Below, one piece after another: positions 59,926 to 64,000 of a DNA stretch of 64,000 nt. Both the position numbers and the translations under genes were made by a program. The number at the start of each line of letters is the position of its first letter. The first letter of the stretch is position 1. Under the pieces are notes generated by a model, which saw only the letters and a list, made by a program, of their open reading frames with translations, was not told the DNA's origin and made no database searches. Source of the stretch: Cyclobacteriaceae bacterium (GTDB lineage Bacteria > Bacteroidota > Bacteroidia > Cytophagales > Cyclobacteriaceae); NCBI GenBank assembly GCA_013141055.1, contig JABFRS010000001.1, forward strand, positions 2,903,319 through 2,967,318. The letters run 5' to 3'.

Positions 59926-60521
59926 AAAACAGGTTTTCGTCTAAAGCGCTGGAGGATTTTCAGTTGATCGATCGCGCCGTTGCAGGAGATGACAAGGCTT
60001 TTGCAAAATTGCTGCAGCGTTACAAGCGACCTGTGTATCATATGATCCTGAAAATGGTTCGTAATGTTGACGATGCAGAGGATTTAATGATAGAGTCGTT
60101 TGCTAAAGCTTTTAAAAGCCTGCACCGTTTCAAAAAAGATTTTACTTTCAGTACATGGCTTTTCAGAATTGCCACGAATAATACGATTGACTTTATTCGA
60201 AAGAAAAAGATCAATACCATGAGCATCGAAAATACTTATACCGATGATGATGGACAATCAGTATCTATCGATGTAAAAGATCAGAATCCTGATCCCCAGG
60301 AGGAAGCGATTAAATCACAAAAGGAAGAATTGATTCAGGTATTTGTGGGAATGCTTCCTGCAAAGTATCAAAAGCTTGTACGGTTACGATATTTTCATGA
60401 ATTGTCTTATGAAGAGATTGCTGTTGAGTTAGAGGCCCCACTGGGAACCGTAAAAGCTCAACTTCATCGCGCACGTGAACTCATGTACGATCTTGTGAAA
60501 AACAAGAAGGAACATATGTAG
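59913..60521 (+). CDS. ECF-type RNA polymerase sigma factor
   Basis: A 202-residue extracytoplasmic-function sigma-70 factor. Region 2 is seen in MVRNVDDAEDLMIESFAKAF and STWLFRIATNNTIDFIRKKK, region 4 in LVRLRYFHELSYEEIAVEL with GTVKAQLHRARELM, the DNA-binding helix-turn-helix. A low-complexity acidic linker (SVSIDVKDQNPDPQEEAIKS) joins them. No anti-sigma factor gene is recognisable next to it. Its ATG overlaps the end of the GT2 reading frame by 13 nt, suggesting coupling with a functional GT2 frame. Confidence 0.93.
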   Translation: MEEIENRFSSKALEDFQLIDRAVAGDDKAFAKLLQRYKRPVYHMILKMVRNVDDAEDLMIESFAKAFKSLHRFKKDFTFSTWLFRIATNNTIDFIRKKKINTMSIENTYTDDDGQSVSIDVKDQNPDPQEEAIKSQKEELIQVFVGMLPAKYQKLVRLRYFHELSYEEIAVELEAPLGTVKAQLHRARELMYDLVKNKKEHM

Positions 60522-60534
60522 GAGTATGATTTGA

Positions 60535-60578
60535 CAAGAGTTTGTTCCTGACCCTGACTCTTGCTCTATAATTTTTTA
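60535..60578. terminator. Possible terminator after the sigma factor gene
   Basis: CAAGAGT (60535-60541) pairs with ACTCTTG (60557-60563) with a 15-nt loop, followed by CTCTATAATTTTTT. The loop is long, so confidence is moderate. Confidence 0.4.
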
Positions 60579-60757
60579 ATTTTCAGACTCTTCGATCTGC
60601 CCCCTCTTTTCCGATCCAATTTTTCTATTTTGATTTCATTGTCCAGAAATCTATGACGATAGTTCGGTAGTAAGCCTGTCATTCCCGAGCCAAATCCGGC
60701 AAGGCAAATTATAATAGCAACAAAAAATACTCTTAATAATTTTTTTAAGAAATTCAT
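60566..60757 (-). CDS. Small single-helix membrane protein, unknown
   Basis: A 63-residue protein with one N-terminal membrane helix (LLRVFFVAIIICLAGFGSGM) after a basic start (MNFLKK), and a charged C-terminal tail (EKLDRKRGGRSKSLKIKKL). The composition is that of a real small membrane protein rather than chance, and PNYRHRFLDNEIKIE resembles conserved phrases I recall from small Cytophagales proteins. Function unknown. It is convergent with the sigma factor gene. Confidence 0.6.
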   Translation of the reverse strand: MNFLKKLLRVFFVAIIICLAGFGSGMTGLLPNYRHRFLDNEIKIEKLDRKRGGRSKSLKIKKL

Positions 60758-60835
60758 GAAATAGTAGCAGCACGCGTATGCGCTATTGGGATGATTAATA
60801 AGAATGAATGAAGCCAGTCTTAACCTGGCAGATAT

Positions 60836-61231
60836 TTATCCTTGTATTGAATGGATAAGATCTTCATCTGAATTTTGATGAAGGATAAGAGTGTTAAAGC
60901 TTTTCTTGAGGTTGGTTCTGTTGAAAAGATCTTTGGACGATTGAATCATTAATACACTAATCCTGTGACCTAATGATCTTATGTTGTCTAAAGAAAAATT
61001 GAAAGAATTTAAAAATAATTTCTGCCTTAGCTTGATCAGAGCATTTCGATAAGAAATAGTGCTTTTTGGTTTACTTGATCGTAATCCCTTAGAAGCGTTT
61101 TCAAACGTTTGATATTTTGGAGAAGTCGTAAAATCAATTCCAAAGCAAGAAAATGCGCTGATGAAAAGCGTGAAAACTATTATCCATTTCGGTGGTAACC
61201 TGAAAGTGTAATTTGTCGTAAGGGTTGACAT
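60836..61231 (-). CDS. Small secreted orphan protein, unknown
   Basis: From the ATG at 61231 the product is 131 residues with a plausible signal sequence (PKWIIVFTLFISAFSCFG). The rest is Ser/Lys/Asn-rich with no motif I recognise (KLRQKLFLNSFNFSLDNIRS). The frame extends 29 codons further upstream to 61318, but that part crosses the probable promoter of the divergent TPR gene. It could be a lineage-specific gene or a chance frame; evidence is the signal peptide and absence of any alternative gene here. Confidence 0.45.
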   Translation of the reverse strand: MSTLTTNYTFRLPPKWIIVFTLFISAFSCFGIDFTTSPKYQTFENASKGLRSSKPKSTISYRNALIKLRQKLFLNSFNFSLDNIRSLGHRISVLMIQSSKDLFNRTNLKKSFNTLILHQNSDEDLIHSIQG

Positions 61232-61291
61232 AAGATTTATCCAAAATACATATTGCGTTGACTTAAAGCATCTTAGGCAAGAAGAAAATCT

Positions 61292-61299
61292 TACCTTTG
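61292..61299 (+). promoter_or_regulatory. Putative -7 promoter box of the TPR/DHp gene
   Basis: TACCTTTG is a perfect TAnnTTTG match, 33 nt before the ATG at 61333. No clear TTTG lies at the -33 position. Confidence 0.35.
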
Positions 61300-61332
61300 T
61301 CCTCCCAAATTTTGACACCCCTCAAATTCCTC

Positions 61333-62880
61333 ATGAAACGGTCTTTTCTCGTCTTACTACTTTTTTCAAGCCTAAAAATCTATGGTCAGGAGAAAGCGAT
61401 GGACAGTATTCAGGTGCGTTTTGAAAAAGCCACTTCAGTTCATGAGAAAATCTGGATTTTAAATGATGCTGCTTCTTTGATGGTCAATGCAGATTTGAAG
61501 AAGAGTTTTGAATATTCGCAGCAGGCAAGAAAGCTTGCGATTCAATCGCAGGACCAATTGGGATTAGCATATGCAATCCTGAATACAGGTAAATACTATT
61601 CAAGGCTTGGTATGCGCGACAAAGCTTTTGAAAACTATGTCCAGGCTTTAGAACTAAGTGAGCGTGAATCGGATGATTTTTTGAAGGGCCTTGTTTTTAA
61701 GGTGATCGGCAATCACTATTACTTTAATAATGATTACAAAGCTGCTATGGAGAATTACAGAAAAGCACTCGTAATCAACCAGAAAGTAAAAGATGAAGAA
61801 ACAGTCGCTGATCTTCAGAATAATATAGCACTCATCTTGATTAATTCAGAACAACTTGATTCAGCATTGTTATATCTGAATAGTGCGGAAATAATTTATA
61901 CTAAACTGCATAAGCCTGGAAAACTGGCTAATACGCTTACAAATATTGGATTGGTCAATAATGAAATGGGCCGGTACAGAATTGCTATTGAATTTTACAA
62001 AAAAGCAATTGTGATCGACCAGTCAAAAGGATTAACGCTTCAGGAAGCCAGTGCGTTGAATAATGTCGGACACTCTCTCATTGAACTTGGAAAATACACG
62101 GAGGCTTTAGAATTTATAAAGAAGGCAAAGGTGATAGGCGAAAAAGAGAATTTTAAACCATTGTTGGTAAATGTTTATAAGAATCTTGTCGACTTAAATA
62201 AGAGAAGAAGCAACTTTAAGCAAGCACTTGAGCATCATGAATTGCTTCTTGCACTGGAAGATAGTTTGTACAATGAGGTTCAAAACAGACAAGGGATTGA
62301 ATTAAGAACCAAGTATGAGTCTGAGCAAAAGGAAAGAGAAAATCTTAATCTCGTACGTCAGGCTGAGATGAACCAGAAGCAGCTGGTAGTTGTAAGGTCG
62401 CTGCTCATTTTTAGCGCCATCTTTGCAGTCATTGTTACTATCCTTGCGATTATCTATTACAGATTGTTAGTTCAAAACCGGAAAGCGAAAAATGAACTTA
62501 CTCTTCTTAACCAGCAAATTCAAGAGCAACATTCATCTATTCAGGATCAGGCATTGCAGTTAAGCAGGGCTAACGAGGAGATCGCGGCGATGAATGAGAA
62601 TCTTCAGGAACTTGTAGAAGAAAAAACTTCAAAGATATTTGAGCAAAATGAAAAGCTTATTCAGTACACTTTTCATAATTCGCACAGAGTTCGCGGCCCT
62701 TTAACAAGAATCCTTGGACTTATTAATCTGGTCAAGATCGGTGCGATAAAAGAAAATGAAACCGGTTTTTTATTAAGTGAGATTGATAATGCAGCTAATG
62801 AACTTGATTCGGTTTTAAAAGAAATCAACCACTCACTCAGTAGCTCAATGGTAGAAACTGTCTCGGAAGAAAAACCCTAG
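61333..62880 (+). CDS. TPR protein with histidine-kinase dimerisation helices but no ATPase domain
   Basis: A 515-residue membrane protein: signal peptide (SFLVLLLFSSLKIYG), about seven TPR repeats (40-320; NYVQALELSERES, NYRKALVINQKVK, FYKKAIVIDQSKG), a coiled coil, one membrane helix (about 357-380, LLIFSAIFAVIVTILAIIYY), a second coiled coil, then a DHp-like helix pair starting at FHNSHRVRGPLTRILGLINL (phosphoacceptor-like His451). It stops 65 residues later, where the ATPase domain should begin. So it may be an inactive kinase, a phosphotransfer module served by another kinase, or a dimerisation scaffold. It converges with the CYTH gene with a 4-nt overlap. Confidence 0.85.
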   Translation: MKRSFLVLLLFSSLKIYGQEKAMDSIQVRFEKATSVHEKIWILNDAASLMVNADLKKSFEYSQQARKLAIQSQDQLGLAYAILNTGKYYSRLGMRDKAFENYVQALELSERESDDFLKGLVFKVIGNHYYFNNDYKAAMENYRKALVINQKVKDEETVADLQNNIALILINSEQLDSALLYLNSAEIIYTKLHKPGKLANTLTNIGLVNNEMGRYRIAIEFYKKAIVIDQSKGLTLQEASALNNVGHSLIELGKYTEALEFIKKAKVIGEKENFKPLLVNVYKNLVDLNKRRSNFKQALEHHELLLALEDSLYNEVQNRQGIELRTKYESEQKERENLNLVRQAEMNQKQLVVVRSLLIFSAIFAVIVTILAIIYYRLLVQNRKAKNELTLLNQQIQEQHSSIQDQALQLSRANEEIAAMNENLQELVEEKTSKIFEQNEKLIQYTFHNSHRVRGPLTRILGLINLVKIGAIKENETGFLLSEIDNAANELDSVLKEINHSLSSSMVETVSEEKP

Positions 62881-63392
62881 GATTCTGCTGCCAGATACCC
62901 CGTTTTTACAAGATACTCATCACTGATTTCGAGTTTTCTCTTCATTGAGATGCACTGTGCTTTCAGCTCTTCGCTTTGAATAGAATCTGAACTATCGATA
63001 GCTTCTATTTCAATAAATGTTCTTTGGTCGGGCAAAGTATCCAGATGAATTTTTATAATTCCTGAGAAATATATCCTTCTTATTTTTTCAACAGTACCAA
63101 TAATTTTGTGATTCTGAAAAAGTGAATCAATCTGGTTCCGGGTAGGATTCGCATCATATTGATAGACAATTGTTTTCTCCATTCCATCATCTTCAATTCT
63201 TTCATAATGTGTTATCAGGTTCTCAATTGTTCCCTGACGGAGTTTTAGCTTCCCTTTTGATACATTAAAATAAGTATCTTTTTGATGGTCAATGCCCTTT
63301 AATACTGCCAGATCCTTGAGAAGACTTTCAGTTCTTGAGAAGTCTGTAACAATGGCCTTGATCGTAAAATCCTTGTAGGCCATTTTTTTCAT
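62877..63392 (-). CDS. CYTH-domain protein (class IV adenylate cyclase/ThTPase-like)
   Basis: A 171-residue single-domain protein of the CYTH superfamily (triphosphate tunnel metalloenzymes). The alternating charged strands are visible: TIKAIVTDFSRTESLL, KDTYFNVSKGKLKLRQGTIE (the KLKLR strand), TIVYQYDANPT, IGTVEKIRRIYFSGIIKIHLD and RTFIEIEAID. Members hydrolyse or cyclise triphosphates; the substrate is open. The first strand reads IKAIV rather than the classic ExExK, so catalysis may be altered. The ATG at 63392 is used; another ATG lies three codons on. Confidence 0.85.
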   Translation of the reverse strand: MKKMAYKDFTIKAIVTDFSRTESLLKDLAVLKGIDHQKDTYFNVSKGKLKLRQGTIENLITHYERIEDDGMEKTIVYQYDANPTRNQIDSLFQNHKIIGTVEKIRRIYFSGIIKIHLDTLPDQRTFIEIEAIDSSDSIQSEELKAQCISMKRKLEISDEYLVKTGYLAAES

Positions 63393-63400
63393 TTTCACGA

Positions 63401-64000
63401 TTATTTATTTTTTATAATCATTATGCTTCCCTGCCAGTCAGAAATTTCCATGAGATTCTCTGGAATAGTTTTCACGAATTCATCTACTGCATTAGTCACA
63501 CCTTGCCAGTTGTGATTATAATCGTGAACAATAATAACACCGCCGGGTGACAAACGTGGGTAGAAGAATTCCAGCCCTGCTAATGTTGGTTTATATAGAT
63601 CTGCATCAAGATGGACAAAGGCAAAGATTTCCTGTCTTAAGTTTTCAGCTGTTACCGGAAAATAGCCTTTATGAAACAAGATGTTATCATTTCCCTTTAT
63701 AAATTTGCTTACGAGTTCAATTTCGGTGTCAGAAAAATCGATGGAGTAGTTGGTGTGGTTGGAGTTCTCAATTTCAAGATCCTGTTTATTAAATCCTTCA
63801 AATGTATCAAACAGGTGCAGAGGTCGGGTGTTATCAATTTCATGAATGATCCTGGCAGTCTCACCTTTATAAACTCCTACTTCTGCTAAGGCACCCACAA
63901 CTGACTCTTTCTTTAGCCTGTTGATTTGAAGCCAGAATGTATAAAACCTCACTTTGTCCCGATAAAATCTTTCAATCTTCTTCAATTTTTTGGAAACAAC
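63401..64000 (-). CDS. TylF/MycF-type O-methyltransferase (5' end cut by window)
   Basis: A SAM-dependent methyltransferase related to macrocin O-methyltransferase. VGALAEVGVYKGETARII holds the SAM motif, RPLHLFDTFEGFN and FVHLDADLYKPTLAGLEFFY the acidic metal and substrate residues, and GGVIIVHDYNHNWQGVTNAV the catalytic Asp/His region. The frame is open to the window edge; a TTG at 63985 could be the start, but the gene may extend further. Such enzymes methylate sugar hydroxyls of antibiotics or surface glycans. It lies 8 nt upstream of the CYTH gene on the same strand. Confidence 0.85.
   Translation of the reverse strand, partial: VVSKKLKKIERFYRDKVRFYTFWLQINRLKKESVVGALAEVGVYKGETARIIHEIDNTRPLHLFDTFEGFNKQDLEIENSNHTNYSIDFSDTEIELVSKFIKGNDNILFHKGYFPVTAENLRQEIFAFVHLDADLYKPTLAGLEFFYPRLSPGGVIIVHDYNHNWQGVTNAVDEFVKTIPENLMEISDWQGSIMIIKNK

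Overview
The window reads as an ordinary chromosomal segment of a Bacteroidota bacterium, most likely a member of the Cytophagales. This placement is an inference from four things: a protein ending in a type IX secretion C-terminal sorting domain, several TPR-fused sensor kinases, promoters of the Bacteroidota type (TTTG, about 20 nt, TAnnTTTG), and Bacteroidota-style versions of IlvC, PurF, Tgt and the DAHP synthase-chorismate mutase fusion. Gene density is high, many neighbours overlap by a few bases, and base composition looks even. I see no tRNA, rRNA, insertion sequence, prophage or CRISPR array.

Layout. 1-3405: end of a branched-chain amino acid operon (ilvB 3' end, a short ilvN/ilvM-like gene, ilvC, ilvA), closed by a terminator. 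3489-7382 (minus): a secreted protein of unknown function and a NarL-type response regulator with its TPR histidine kinase. 7480-8737: a HAD-IIA phosphatase and an OsmC-type peroxidase. 8927-13261: leuCDBA, with a LeuA that lacks the C-terminal regulatory domain. 13263-17474: an epimerase and GT2 pair, a GT-C-like membrane protein, a SET-domain methyltransferase and a small lipoprotein. 17570-21835: an aromatic amino acid operon (pheA, aminotransferase, tyrA, DAHP synthase-chorismate mutase) preceded by a textbook attenuator whose 23-residue leader peptide carries four Phe and four Tyr codons in strict alternation. 21966-32152: an alpha-2-macroglobulin with an intact thioester motif, a sphingolipid-type desaturase strongly resembling the eukaryotic dihydroceramide delta-4 desaturase, and a penicillin-binding protein 1C. 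32244-34556: two tandem SPOR-OmpA paralogues. 34629-41097 (minus): a cystathionine beta-synthase-like enzyme, pyrR-pyrB, two tandem paralogous secreted proteins and an EVE-domain protein. 41220-47255: a GT9 glycosyltransferase and a 1645-residue T9SS cargo. 47334-53874: purF, a ferredoxin reductase-ferredoxin pair, a second TPR histidine kinase and murI. 53956-58696: fabI-ispE facing an EamA transporter, an LptF/G permease and tgt. 58808-60521: a GT2 glycosyltransferase whose frame breaks at a T6 run, overlapping an ECF sigma factor. 60566-64000: two small orphan proteins, a TPR protein with a kinase dimerisation helix pair but no ATPase domain, a CYTH protein and a TylF-type methyltransferase cut by the window end.

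How the parts work together. Three amino acid pathways (Ile/Val, Leu, Phe/Tyr) lie within 22 kb. The visible branched-chain enzymes lack or have reduced allosteric modules, while the aromatic operon is under ribosome-mediated attenuation by both products. A second theme is the envelope: A2M and PBP1C, SPOR-OmpA proteins, MurI, FabI, Lpt permease, glycosyltransferases and a probable sphingolipid desaturase. The most notable observations are the alternating Phe/Tyr leader with a pairing antiterminator, the eukaryote-like ceramide desaturase, the frameshifted glycosyltransferase on a correctly phased slippery heptamer, and the loss of all three zinc cysteines in Tgt.
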